Shown: positions 16,495-26,044, numbered from the stretch's first letter. The stretch: DNA of 64,000 bases from Nitrospira sp. (GCA_005116835.1 SWDM01000024.1:62001-126000), one strand, 5' to 3'. Translations and numbers: made by a program. The notes: a model not told the origin generated them from the sequence alone.

Positions 16495-17829
16495 ATGGAG
16501 AATACTACAGACTTTCATCTCTTTGAAAGCGAAGTTGGACGCCATCTGCTTGTGGTCGACGGAAGCCGCCTCTATGATATTTCGCAGGAACTGCCGACTG
16601 ATGAGGGAACCCTGTCCAAGCTGGTTGAAGAAATCAGTCCGGCAGGCTCGCAGCGAATCGACGGCACGGCGCTGTCGCCGCCACCCCTCCAAACCTTATC
16701 GCTGAACGTCGCCCAAACATGCAATATGGGCTGCAGCTACTGCTATGCCGGCCAGGGGGCCTTTGGTGGCAAGCCAAAATTGATGTCCTACGATGTGGCG
16801 GAAGCCTCCGTCGATCGTTTGATCGCGGAATCCGGAGAAGGCGCAGACCTAGTGATCGGCTTCATGGGTGGTGAGCCGTTTGTCAATCGGCCGCTTCTGT
16901 GCTCGATCATGCCTTACGCCGAACGAGCAGCGGCTGCCGCCAGACGCACCGTACGCTTTTCTCTCACGACAAACGCGACCTTGCTGGAACCCGATGATGC
17001 GAAGCTTCTGGCGCGTCATCGAACCCAGGTCGCCGTGTCGATCGACGGCCCGAAAGCCGTCAATGATGCCGTGCGTCCGATGAATGACGGAAGCAGCTCT
17101 TACGACCGTCTCATTCGTGGCCTGCAGTTGTTTGAAAAGCACGGCAGGCCGTATCACCTCTCAGCGCGAATCACCGTGACACCAAGCGCCAGGGATTTGC
17201 CAGGCATTCTCGATCACGTTCTATCTTTAGGTTTCGACTCTGCCGGGTTCTCACCGGTGTTGGTTTCGCTGGATCCGAGTCAAGCTCTTGAGCAAACGGA
17301 TTTCGATTGGATGCTGGAAGGCATGATCGCAAGCGGACAGAAGGCACAGCAGTCAATACTTGCCGGCAAGCGGTATTCATTTTCAAATTTCGAGACTGCT
17401 CTCCAGGAAATTGATCGCGGAAGCCACCGGCCGTATCCATGCGGCGCCGGCGCCGCATATCTCAGCGTTAGCGCCGATGGAGGCTTGTATGCCTGCCACC
17501 GACTCGTGGAAGACCCAAAGCATCGCTTTGGCGACGTTTGGAGTGGCAGTGACTATTCGGCACGGGCCAGCCATCTCACCGCGCGCCATGTAGACCGCCA
17601 GGAGCCATGCCGCTCCTGCTGGGCTCGCTATCTTTGCGGCGGGGGTTGCTATCACGAGGTAGATCGCCGCGGTCGGCCGGCCTGCGACTATATCCGCGGC
17701 TGGCTCGAATTTTGCCTTGCTTCCTACGTTGTACTCAAGGAGCGCGCACCAGACTATTTTCGAAATCCCGATCTGTACTTCGACACGACGGTCGCCGGCA
17801 GGCTGCAATCCGCCTATTCTGATAATTAG
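16495..17829 (+). CDS. Radical SAM/SPASM maturase, QhpD-like
   Basis: The 444-residue protein has the radical SAM cluster motif CNMGCSYCYAG near residue 79. The C-terminal SPASM region has CGAGAAYLSVSADGGLYACHR, then CRSCWARYLCGGGCYHE and a final Cys pair, enough for two auxiliary 4Fe-4S clusters. These signatures resemble QhpD, which makes intra-protein thioether crosslinks in quinohemoprotein amine dehydrogenase. A short N-terminal domain (1-65) may bind the substrate. I chose the ATG at 16495, one base after the previous stop, with GGGAAAGG upstream. No QhpC-like gamma subunit is nearby, so the substrate is probably a LodA-like or neighbouring protein. That is inference. Confidence 0.85.
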   Translation: MENTTDFHLFESEVGRHLLVVDGSRLYDISQELPTDEGTLSKLVEEISPAGSQRIDGTALSPPPLQTLSLNVAQTCNMGCSYCYAGQGAFGGKPKLMSYDVAEASVDRLIAESGEGADLVIGFMGGEPFVNRPLLCSIMPYAERAAAAARRTVRFSLTTNATLLEPDDAKLLARHRTQVAVSIDGPKAVNDAVRPMNDGSSSYDRLIRGLQLFEKHGRPYHLSARITVTPSARDLPGILDHVLSLGFDSAGFSPVLVSLDPSQALEQTDFDWMLEGMIASGQKAQQSILAGKRYSFSNFETALQEIDRGSHRPYPCGAGAAYLSVSADGGLYACHRLVEDPKHRFGDVWSGSDYSARASHLTARHVDRQEPCRSCWARYLCGGGCYHEVDRRGRPACDYIRGWLEFCLASYVVLKERAPDYFRNPDLYFDTTVAGRLQSAYSDN

Positions 17830-17840
17830 GAGAATTCGTC

Positions 17841-19841
17841 ATGCCGAAGAGTGATCTCAAAAAGTTCAAGTTATTTCCCCGCAATCTCACGGCCCGGGCT
17901 GATGCGTTGGTGCGCGGCAATCCAGTAACGAGCCGTCCAGAGTCCGGCGTCGAAAACTGCTTTCCAGGGCTGGAGTTTGATCAGCGCAACATTGATAGCG
18001 GCTTCTTCCCGGGGCTCCAGTTCGAAATGCACCACACTGCGGGCGTGGTCCTGAGGGATTTCGACAATAGCGCTCCAGCCGCAGCCTTCCTAAGGCGCAC
18101 TGACATCCAGCAAGGAATTTTTCTCGCTTACGTCCAGGGAGTATTTGCCTCCCGGATGACAACAGTTGCGCCAGCTCCACGCGTTGTCAGGTTTACGCCG
18201 CCAGCCGGCCTCGAAAGCTGGAGGTTCGTACGTGATCTTGAGGTCGGCGAGATTGCAGTCGTTCTTTGCGACAGGCAGGCGTTTTCGAGAGTGGCAAATG
18301 GCAACCTTGACATTGACGTGGTCACGGAATGGCTCAAGAAGCGCGAGAATCGTGAAGAAAATCTGCCTGGCATTGGCCGCTTCGTTCTGTTGTTCGGCGA
18401 ACGCGTGCGCTTCCTGACTTCCAATGGCGTTATCGACCCGGATTCGATAGAGCCAGGCCAGCTAACCCAGAGTCTTTGCTCGCCCTGGCAATACGACTTC
18501 GCAGACTGTGGCTGTTTCTACTGGGCCTCAAACAAACCAGACCTGGTTTCTAACGACGCACAGCCGGAACAGGTACTGAATTTCCAGCGCAAAGATCGCA
18601 GCGAAGGTGGGGATCGCGCGACCACTGCTGACGACTGGGTTCTTAAGCATGAAAACCTTTGGGACGGGGATAGTGTGATCGTCAGGCATGCCGAAATGCT
18701 GACCTGGTGGGCGGATCTGCCCTTTGTTATCAGGCGCAGAGAGACGGATCGCTACGAACCGACTATCGTGAAACCGCCGAAGAAGCCTCTGGACCGTGTA
18801 ACAATCATTGATCGCCTGAGCAGGTTGGCCTCCGTCGAGCATGCCTTGGCGATCGAGTATCTCTATGCCTACTACTCTCTCGGGCTTCCTCCCACCAGGC
18901 CACCAGGACTGGGGACAGTTCAGGCGTGCATCTACACCGCCGGCACCGAGATTTTTCAGGTCGCCATCGACGAGATGCGGCACTTGAGAGCGGTGAATGA
19001 AATCCTGATTGAATTGGGCGCACCCTGGCAGCTCGATCGGGCTGATATTATTGGTGAGGATTTCGATGGTGATGGCGTCGCCTTTCAGCGGCCATTTGCT
19101 TTACGCCCGCTCGACCGAACGCAGCTTGGCTGGTTCATAGCCGTTGAGGCCGCCAGCCAGAACCAGGGTGATGAGAACACGATTGACGGGATGTACACCC
19201 TCATTTTGCGAAGCGTCGCGGTAAGCGATGAATTTTCGGCGGACCAAAAGAACAGGCTGTCTGCTCTCATCAAGGTCATCATTGACGAAGGCATCGACCA
19301 CTATGCGCGCTTCTCGCGGGCCAAGACTGCGCTGGCCGGAATTCCTGAGAACGAGTATTTGAAGGTGCAGACGGGGCCCGAGACTGTGGCAGCGGGCCAT
19401 CCGGACAGCGTGCTGCAGGATGCGGCGGACGCGGCCTATCTTGTAGTTCTGCGTTCACTCGACTATGTCTTCCAGGTCGGGGACTCCCAGAGGGGTGCCA
19501 TGATGGAATCTGCACGCCGGGCCATGTACAACATGGACGACGCTGCCCGCTCCCTTGCTGCGCGGTCGCGTGGGGCGTTGTTCGACTATCGCCGCTTCGG
19601 GCGGATACAAATGCAGCCTGCGGTCAAGGTGGGAGCTGCGGCTGGCGCTATGGCCCCTGACGCTGCCCAACTCAGAACCCGCAAAGTCGAGGAGGCGCAA
19701 GCGATCGGCGCGCCGCTGCGTGCCGTGCTCAATCAACTGGCTACCGCGTCCATGGGTGAACACGTTGAACTCGCGCGCCGCATGGGTCAGCGGCTCGATA
19801 CGATGACCCATGCCTTCGAGGCCATAGATAAAGGCACCTGA
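17841..19841 (+). CDS. Ferritin-like di-iron domain protein
   Basis: The 666-residue protein holds a ferritin-like four-helix domain at about 320-490. Likely metal ligands are Glu in VEHALAIEY, Glu and His in EIFQ..DEMRH, Glu in AVEAAS and Glu/His in DEGIDHY. This layout resembles the iron-dependent ferritin-like domain of VioB/RebD-type enzymes. The N-terminal 300 residues form a separate unknown domain. The C-terminal tail is Ala-rich and helical. AGGAG precedes the start 11 bases after the radical SAM stop, and the next gene starts 2 bases after its stop, so it is deep in the operon. An oxygen-using step in cofactor formation is plausible. Confidence 0.72.
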   Translation: MPKSDLKKFKLFPRNLTARADALVRGNPVTSRPESGVENCFPGLEFDQRNIDSGFFPGLQFEMHHTAGVVLRDFDNSAPAAAFLRRTDIQQGIFLAYVQGVFASRMTTVAPAPRVVRFTPPAGLESWRFVRDLEVGEIAVVLCDRQAFSRVANGNLDIDVVTEWLKKRENREENLPGIGRFVLLFGERVRFLTSNGVIDPDSIEPGQLTQSLCSPWQYDFADCGCFYWASNKPDLVSNDAQPEQVLNFQRKDRSEGGDRATTADDWVLKHENLWDGDSVIVRHAEMLTWWADLPFVIRRRETDRYEPTIVKPPKKPLDRVTIIDRLSRLASVEHALAIEYLYAYYSLGLPPTRPPGLGTVQACIYTAGTEIFQVAIDEMRHLRAVNEILIELGAPWQLDRADIIGEDFDGDGVAFQRPFALRPLDRTQLGWFIAVEAASQNQGDENTIDGMYTLILRSVAVSDEFSADQKNRLSALIKVIIDEGIDHYARFSRAKTALAGIPENEYLKVQTGPETVAAGHPDSVLQDAADAAYLVVLRSLDYVFQVGDSQRGAMMESARRAMYNMDDAARSLAARSRGALFDYRRFGRIQMQPAVKVGAAAGAMAPDAAQLRTRKVEEAQAIGAPLRAVLNQLATASMGEHVELARRMGQRLDTMTHAFEAIDKGT

Positions 19842-19843
19842 CA

Positions 19844-20884
19844 GTGATTCGAAGCCCGCGCATCGAAATTGTTGGCTGCGGAATCGCAGCGGCTACATCC
19901 GCCCTGCTGGCTTCCCAGAGAGGCTATGCGGTCAGCTTTGAGAGAGGAAGCAATCCATCCGAACGTATCGTCTCAGTCCCGCGTGACACGGTTGATCTCG
20001 TTCAGGGCCTGACAGGACTTTCCATCGTACGGACTGTGCCATCGCGCTGGGTAACTGCCCGGCGCGTTGCCTGGGAGAGCCGCGAGTTCTCGAGCATGCC
20101 ACTTGAAGTACTGGTTTTCGATGCCGACGCATTGGCCCGGGCAATAGCCGAGCGGTTCGTTTCGCAGGAATTCGAAGTGATCGCCGCAACAGAAAATGCT
20201 CCGCCGTCGGACTGGACGGTTGTGGCGGAAGGCCGCACTGCGGGTATCGCGCGCGTAACTGCAGGAGTGCGACAAGCCGTTGGCGGCTGGGTTGCCGGCT
20301 TGCCGGGACTGGATGAAGCGACGATGGTTGTTGCGTGCGTTCCCCACGCATGGATTTTTGCGGCCCCGCACCCCGTATCGGGAATCACGCTCATCGCAGT
20401 TCACCCGCCTGCACGCAGCGGAGTGGCTCCGCGCGACATCCTGGGGGATGCCGTCGATTTCCTGTGGCCAGGATTCGGGGCGAGCGTGAAGCGTCATAGC
20501 GGGCGCAGCGTGCCGGCAGCACCATCCTTCGCCCCGGACTGCGCATCACATGGGCGTATTGCGGCTGGTGAGGCCGCGGTTTCCTTTGATCCGTTACGCG
20601 GGGACGGCGTGGGTCATGCCGTACGTGGAGCGCTGCTCGCCCAATCAATAATCGCTGCCATTGCCAGTGGCGCCGATCAAGGCCCATGCCTCACTTATTA
20701 CAGATCACGGCTCGTGTGCGCTTTTGCCGAGCACGTGCAAACATGTTCGGCACATTACCGGCGGGCCTGGAACGCGCCTGTCTGGTGCGACGAGATCGCG
20801 CTAATGTCTGAGTGCATTGCAAAAACAGCGGCAGAGCGCCCGCTCGGTTTTCGGCTTGAAGGGCGTGAGCTCGTGCCAGCATAG
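19844..20884 (+). CDS. FAD-dependent oxidoreductase, QhpG/LodB type
   Basis: The 346-residue protein starts with a Rossmann dinucleotide fold (IEIVGCGIAAATSALLASQ, a slightly altered GxGxxA pattern). It ends with the FAD-binding segment GEAAVSFDPLRGDGVGHAV, a close match to the GDA..P..G.G motif of aromatic hydroxylases. Flavoproteins of this class hydroxylate the Trp precursor of tryptophylquinone cofactors (LodB, QhpG). A second such gene occurs at 24818. The start is a GTG two bases after the ferritin-like gene. It lacks a membrane anchor. Confidence 0.75.
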   Translation: MIRSPRIEIVGCGIAAATSALLASQRGYAVSFERGSNPSERIVSVPRDTVDLVQGLTGLSIVRTVPSRWVTARRVAWESREFSSMPLEVLVFDADALARAIAERFVSQEFEVIAATENAPPSDWTVVAEGRTAGIARVTAGVRQAVGGWVAGLPGLDEATMVVACVPHAWIFAAPHPVSGITLIAVHPPARSGVAPRDILGDAVDFLWPGFGASVKRHSGRSVPAAPSFAPDCASHGRIAAGEAAVSFDPLRGDGVGHAVRGALLAQSIIAAIASGADQGPCLTYYRSRLVCAFAEHVQTCSAHYRRAWNAPVWCDEIALMSECIAKTAAERPLGFRLEGRELVPA

Positions 20885-20943
20885 GCGTTCTCACGGTCAA
20901 ACAGCGCGCTGTCGTCAGACGGGAGATTTTTCGGAGGGAAACT

Positions 20944-22173
20944 ATGTCAACCCCGCATCGGTACGCGCAGCCCGCGCTGCGTCGGCCCAGAAAACTTCAG
21001 CTGGCAACCAATGCAGGGCTCGCGCCGGGCGCCGGGAGTGGCATTGGCATTCGTGGCGTTGAAGTTGTCCAAGCCATTCAGTCTGTTGACAACAGCGTGC
21101 GGCTGATCGCAGACAAACCTGCGGTCGTCCGTCTCTATCTCGACCCAGCCAGCGTCGCATCGGCTTCGCTGGTCACAGGTGAACTCGCATGGCGGCGGGA
21201 TGGAGGGGGAATGACCTACCTACCGGCCATGAATCGCGTCAAGGTAAAGCCGACCAAGCGCCCAACCCTGGATGAACAGCGTTTTGACATCGACCTGAGC
21301 ATCAACTTCCGTCTGCCCCAAGAGGCCTTGAAGGCCGGAGAGCTTGAACTCTTCGTTCGACGGCTGTCCGTGCCAGCCGGAGCTGACATACCGATTGCGA
21401 CACCAGTCCAGTTCAAAGTCCGATTTCATAGCGCGCCGGTATTGCGTGTTCGCGCGATCGGCTTGCGGTATAAAAGTCTGACGACCCCCGGAACCTTCGT
21501 GTCACCCGAAGCGATTCATTTCATGTATCTAAAATCGTACCTTCAAAGAGCGTATCCGGTAGCTGCAGTTGAATGGTCCCAGCTTGTGGTCGATGCCGAC
21601 CTAATCGCTCCTCCATTCCCGGCGAATGCCTCGGATCTTGCAAATGCGCAACTCTCTGCCTTGCGCGCACGCGAGATTTCGTCAGGAGTCGATCCGCGAA
21701 CGCACTACTACGGTCTTGTCGACAACGACCGGGGCAAGGAAGGGTGTTTCATGCGCGGAAGCGCCGCCTATGATGTGAAGAGGGGCATTTTCGGCCTAGT
21801 GGCTTCCGGCCCAACAGGAGTACCCAACGGCTGGACCGGGGACACTGATGCAAGCTTCGCCGACTGGTACGGAGCGCATGAACTCGGCCACACATTTCAG
21901 CGACGCCATCCTGGTTTTCCTTTGGGAACTCAACCACCCGACCCTGAAGAGAAGAGTTTTCCTTATCCCGACGGTTTGATCACCACCAGGCCCGGCAACC
22001 GTTTCGTGGGACTCGATATTGGAGATCCCTCTTTGCCGACAGCGATGCGCGCCCTGCCTGGCGAGCTACATCACGACGTCATGACTTACGCGGACAGCCA
22101 GTGGCTCTCGGCGTATACCTATGAAGCCATACTCAACCGGCTCTTGGACGAAGAAGTCCGCCTTGCACCCTGA
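20944..22173 (+). CDS. Metzincin-type zinc metalloprotease
   Basis: The 409-residue protein has HELGHTFQRRH near residue 317, an HExxHxxxxxH zinc site with metzincin spacing (Gln replaces the usual Gly), and a Met-turn candidate in HHDVMTYA about 60 residues later. The first 200 residues form a beta-rich domain. No signal peptide is evident. GGAGG lies upstream. In the QHNDH system a subtilisin-like protease trims the crosslinked subunit, so a protease here could play the same maturation role. The following gene (22193) encodes a likely beta-sandwich partner. Confidence 0.78.
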   Translation: MSTPHRYAQPALRRPRKLQLATNAGLAPGAGSGIGIRGVEVVQAIQSVDNSVRLIADKPAVVRLYLDPASVASASLVTGELAWRRDGGGMTYLPAMNRVKVKPTKRPTLDEQRFDIDLSINFRLPQEALKAGELELFVRRLSVPAGADIPIATPVQFKVRFHSAPVLRVRAIGLRYKSLTTPGTFVSPEAIHFMYLKSYLQRAYPVAAVEWSQLVVDADLIAPPFPANASDLANAQLSALRAREISSGVDPRTHYYGLVDNDRGKEGCFMRGSAAYDVKRGIFGLVASGPTGVPNGWTGDTDASFADWYGAHELGHTFQRRHPGFPLGTQPPDPEEKSFPYPDGLITTRPGNRFVGLDIGDPSLPTAMRALPGELHHDVMTYADSQWLSAYTYEAILNRLLDEEVRLAP

Positions 22174-22192
22174 TAAGCTAGGGAGTAACTCC

Positions 22193-22861
22193 ATGCTGAA
22201 AACCGAAACTGGCAAGTTTGTGAATCTTGTGGCTTCAGTAGACCGTAAGAAGGGTGTGGGCAAGATCCTGTACGTGAATCCTAGCACGGTAGCAACGATG
22301 GCTGATGTTGCAGGCGTCGAGCTGGGCGTTGCTCCCTCGCCATTTGATGCATTTGAAATTTCGATTCAGGATTCTGGTGGTCGTGAGCTGCGCCGGTTTC
22401 ATCCCACCATTCAAGTATCAAACTGCGAGGGAGATGGACCGCCCGAAACCGGCATGGTCAACGAAGACATCCCCGTGCTGGAAGGCATGAAGCGGGTGGC
22501 GCTACTGCACAAGGGAGTTGAGGTAAGCCATTTCGAGGCCGGTGAGTCTCGTCCGGCGTTGGAACGCGCGGCGGGAACGGCGCCTCTCTCCCTCAGTGCC
22601 CCGCTGGCCGTCAAGCCCAACCGTAGGGGTTTGAGTACGGCGGCGGCAGTGCCGGCCAAAGAAGGAGTGACATACACTGTGCAGGTAAAACCCGAAGGAG
22701 CTTCAGCTTGGCAGACCATCGCGGTAGGTCGGCAAACACCTAATGCGGAGATTGACCGCAACCAGTTTCCGGGATCTAAAGCCGCCATGGTGCGCGTTCT
22801 TCGGAGCACGGGTTTTGAGGATGAGATTTTTTCTGAGCAAGAGATAGATCTGAACTACTGA
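22193..22861 (+). CDS. Unknown protein, probably beta-sandwich, partner of the metalloprotease
   Basis: The 222-residue protein starts at the ATG at 22193 after GGGAG. It is Val/Ile/Gly-rich with alternating strands and a Pro/Ala linker near residues 120-160, which suggests two beta domains. No catalytic motif is seen. It lies 19 bases after the metalloprotease and 10 bases before the second LodA-like gene, and so belongs to the operon. I do not recognise the family. Confidence 0.65.
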   Translation: MLKTETGKFVNLVASVDRKKGVGKILYVNPSTVATMADVAGVELGVAPSPFDAFEISIQDSGGRELRRFHPTIQVSNCEGDGPPETGMVNEDIPVLEGMKRVALLHKGVEVSHFEAGESRPALERAAGTAPLSLSAPLAVKPNRRGLSTAAAVPAKEGVTYTVQVKPEGASAWQTIAVGRQTPNAEIDRNQFPGSKAAMVRVLRSTGFEDEIFSEQEIDLNY

Positions 22862-22871
22862 GGCAACACAA

Positions 22872-24821
22872 ATGACGAACGGCAGCAACAATGCAATCAA
22901 TCCGGCCGAGATTGTGGACTTGGCGGTCTATCCGCCGCTTGGCATCGCGCGTGTCGGCAATGCAGAAGGGGAAGCGGACTATTTCACTGCAGCCGAAGTT
23001 ATCGGCGCCTTGCCCACGGATCCCGGCGCACTACGCGATGCGCAAGGCAAGATCAAACGCCAGGCAGTCCGGTTCCGGATCTACGCGCGATTGACCTCTG
23101 GTGGGGTCCGCGAATTGACACTGGACGACGGAGTTGAAATTGAGTGGCACGTGACGGTGGCCAACCTTAAGGCCGGCTGGTATGAGTTCACGAATGCCCT
23201 CGACTTGCCGGATGGGCTCTCCATAACTGCGCCGAAGCGAAATGCCGATACGTCTTCCGGCCGCTTCCGTCTGGACATTACTCCACCACCACGAACAATC
23301 GCAGGTCGCGATCTTTCGGGTGCCGGCTACATTCTTGAAGGCCGGTTCTTCTCGACGCCAGTCTACCTCGGCGAGCTACGCACCGATTCACAGGGACGGC
23401 TGCTGTTCCTTGGTGGACGTGGCCTTGCCGCACCTCACTGGCCGGGAACGAAGCCTACAACCTTCGCCAACAACACTCTGTGGTTCGATGACGTAGCCGA
23501 CGGGCCTGTTCGCGCCCGGATCACGATAGGAGGGAAAGTGTTCGACGCCACGCCGGGGTACGTTGCCGTGGCGCCCCCGAATTACGCGCCTGGACTCTTC
23601 GGCGTTGTGACGATGGACGATGTGGTGCGCGACCTGTTCGCGGCACAGAACTGGCTTGAACTGCCGCTCGAGACACGATTCACCCGCGACATCTGGCCAA
23701 TCTTCTCGAGGTTGACAGGAATGCAGTGGGTCAACCACGGCCTGTTCATGGCTCATGGTTTTGGCTCACCTCTTGATACCGGGCATCCGGATGTGCTTGC
23801 CAGGCTCACTGACGTGTCGGCGCAGGGGCGCGCCTGGCGTATGGCGGTGCTGGCCCTTTTCCGTGATCCTGCGCTTGGCGGCGCAGTCAATCGTTCCAAG
23901 CTACCTTACCTGTACGGCGATGCTTTCGGCGACAAGGACGACCACGCTCGAGGACTTTTGGCGGTCACGGCGACCATGTATCGTTACCTTATGGCCTGGG
24001 CGCGAGGCGAGTTCGTCAACGACTGGCAAGGAACACCGCCGCCAGTTCATTTTGACGAGCTGTCGCCAGCCGATCAAATGGAGCATCTGTCGCGCGCTCC
24101 GCTTTACGAGTGCCTCGGCGGCCCATTTCATCCGGGCATCGAGTTGACGTGGATCATGAGGCGTGCATCTCTTTGGACGGCACCTTACCGCCTGAAGGTA
24201 CTGGAGGAAGGCGAGCCGGCGCAGCAAGACTATGGGGCCGGGTTGACGTCCGACATATGCCTAGCCACCGAGGGGCCGCTTCGTGGTGTGGCGCCGGGAG
24301 CGCTTACCCGCTGGCTCGGCATTCCATGGCATACAGACGAAGCCTCTTGCCAGTCTGACTTCGAGTATGCCCCGTCAACCTACCTGTCGATGCCCAGCTA
24401 TTGGGGCGCGCGTGTTCCGAATCAGGTATTGAGCACTGAAGCCTGGTCGCGTTCCACCGACGGCGCAAGTCCGGTATTACAGCGTCTGAAGCATTCGGCT
24501 TACCGGGAGGATTGGACGCGCGACATCAACGGCCGCAACTATTACGAACGCATCGCCAACATGGTGCAGGAATGGTGGATGCTGGGGATGATCGTTCCGC
24601 GCGACACGCCGGCACACTTGCGTAACCTTGGCCTTCCGGCCACATCGCACGTCGAGAGTGGGCGCCATCCGTCAAATGCCGGGTCCAACGACAAGCTCAA
24701 GTTAATGGAGGCTATCGAGAGGGTAGATTCGCCCGTGCCGCCGGACGTCGCGGCGCGTGGAGTGGTCCCGTCGGGGGAAGGCAAACCACCGCGTCGCGTT
24801 TACCATCGCGGCGAGGTATGA
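22872..24821 (+). CDS. LodA-like oxidase, candidate cysteine-tryptophylquinone enzyme
   Basis: The 649-residue protein has the family N-terminal motif AVYPPLGIARVGN (about 18-30) and C-terminal conserved segments GGPFHPGIELTW and WLGIPWHTDEASC, then SYWGARVPNQVL. Cys493, with Asp489 four residues before it, matches the D-x3-C arrangement around the CTQ cysteine of LodA. Trp511, Trp525 and Trp548 are candidates for the quinone-forming Trp. Family members oxidise amino groups of amino acids (LodA on lysine, GoxA on glycine), releasing hydrogen peroxide. The substrate here is unknown. The stop overlaps the LodB-like start by 4 bases, the usual lodAB arrangement. Confidence 0.83.
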   Translation: MTNGSNNAINPAEIVDLAVYPPLGIARVGNAEGEADYFTAAEVIGALPTDPGALRDAQGKIKRQAVRFRIYARLTSGGVRELTLDDGVEIEWHVTVANLKAGWYEFTNALDLPDGLSITAPKRNADTSSGRFRLDITPPPRTIAGRDLSGAGYILEGRFFSTPVYLGELRTDSQGRLLFLGGRGLAAPHWPGTKPTTFANNTLWFDDVADGPVRARITIGGKVFDATPGYVAVAPPNYAPGLFGVVTMDDVVRDLFAAQNWLELPLETRFTRDIWPIFSRLTGMQWVNHGLFMAHGFGSPLDTGHPDVLARLTDVSAQGRAWRMAVLALFRDPALGGAVNRSKLPYLYGDAFGDKDDHARGLLAVTATMYRYLMAWARGEFVNDWQGTPPPVHFDELSPADQMEHLSRAPLYECLGGPFHPGIELTWIMRRASLWTAPYRLKVLEEGEPAQQDYGAGLTSDICLATEGPLRGVAPGALTRWLGIPWHTDEASCQSDFEYAPSTYLSMPSYWGARVPNQVLSTEAWSRSTDGASPVLQRLKHSAYREDWTRDINGRNYYERIANMVQEWWMLGMIVPRDTPAHLRNLGLPATSHVESGRHPSNAGSNDKLKLMEAIERVDSPVPPDVAARGVVPSGEGKPPRRVYHRGEV

Positions 24822-25924
24822 CCCTTGGGGAAGGCACTCCACACGTCTGCGAGGTAGCCATCGCCGGCGGAGGGCCGGCGGGCGCGACGGCCGGGCGGAT
24901 CCTGGCTGGCTGGGGTTTCGATGTCGTGATCATCGCCGCACCTGAAGGCGAAAAAGCCGGTGAAGTGATTGGGCCCGAAGCCATTCATATTCTTGATGCA
25001 CTGGGCCTCACTGAGCTTTTTGCGCGGTCGCCTGAAATTGCGACGCGATGCGACGGTGTCGTTTCACATTGGCCATCGTCGGGCATGGATCACTCTGACC
25101 ACAGATTGCGCGGTACATGCGGTTGGGTGATTGACCGGCCGTGCCTTGGCATGGCGCTCATGAAGCTGGCGCTTGAAAATGGATGCCGCTGGTTGTACGG
25201 AACCGTCACGACGTGCAGGAAACTGGATCCGTCGGGATATCAACTCTCGGTAAATACGCGCGATGAAGCGCAAGTCGTAGAGGCAAAGTTTGTTGTCGAT
25301 GCGACCGGCCGCACTGGAAGCATTGTTCGCCGGCTTGGCGCGCGTCGAATTGTCGATGACAGGCTCATCGCTGCCGCGACCTGTTTGGATCGCACAACAT
25401 CACAACCCGATCCGTACTTACGCCTTATCGCGACCCCCGACGGATGGTGGTATTGCAGTGATGGCCCAGCGGGTGACACGCGTGTGGCGGTGGTAGCCGA
25501 CCCTCGTCTTGACGCGGGTAAGCCGCAAGTCCTCGGCGGCGCCTTGCGGCTGATCGTCAAAAAATTTCACCAAGCTTGGCAGAGCAACGAACTCGCATCG
25601 CGCATGATTATTCTGGATGCTTCCAGCTCTCGGCTGGATCGTTGTGCCCAGGATGGATGGCTAGCGGTGGGCGACGCGGCAACGGCTTTTGATCCGCTTT
25701 GTGGCCAAGGGTTGGCACAAGCGTTTGGCTCGGCACTTGCTGCGGCTCACGCCGTCCGTGAATGCTCAGCAGGAAACGCGGACGCGTTGGTCGCTTATGA
25801 CCATGCAGTGCAAGACACCTATCGACACTCACGGGCTCAGCTCGAGCTGCGTTACGCCTACCGAGCAGAGAGTGAGCGTACCCCGTTTTGGCGCGCCCGC
25901 ATACGCCCGAGCGCTGCGGTCTAG
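24818..25924 (+). CDS. LodB-like FAD-dependent oxidoreductase
   Basis: The 368-residue protein has a GxGxxG motif (VAIAGGGPAGATAGRIL), a GDG-like segment (VDATGRTG) and the FAD motif VGDAATAFDPLCGQGLAQA. These belong to the tryptophan-halogenase/hydroxylase superfamily that includes LodB, which is needed for CTQ formation in LodA. It overlaps the upstream LodA-like gene by ATGA. Together with the first flavoprotein at 19844 there are two candidate Trp hydroxylases in this operon. It is the last gene of the plus-strand run and faces a DyP gene on the other strand. Confidence 0.83.
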   Translation: MTLGEGTPHVCEVAIAGGGPAGATAGRILAGWGFDVVIIAAPEGEKAGEVIGPEAIHILDALGLTELFARSPEIATRCDGVVSHWPSSGMDHSDHRLRGTCGWVIDRPCLGMALMKLALENGCRWLYGTVTTCRKLDPSGYQLSVNTRDEAQVVEAKFVVDATGRTGSIVRRLGARRIVDDRLIAAATCLDRTTSQPDPYLRLIATPDGWWYCSDGPAGDTRVAVVADPRLDAGKPQVLGGALRLIVKKFHQAWQSNELASRMIILDASSSRLDRCAQDGWLAVGDAATAFDPLCGQGLAQAFGSALAAAHAVRECSAGNADALVAYDHAVQDTYRHSRAQLELRYAYRAESERTPFWRARIRPSAAV

Positions 25925-26044
25925 GAGGCAGCGCCCTTGGGGCCAGACGGTACTATGGCGGCAACGGTCCCGGCCGATCTCACCAGGAACCGACTTGGTG
26001 ACAGGCTGTCCCCGTTTAAAGGTGTCTGCCAAATCCGGGGCACC

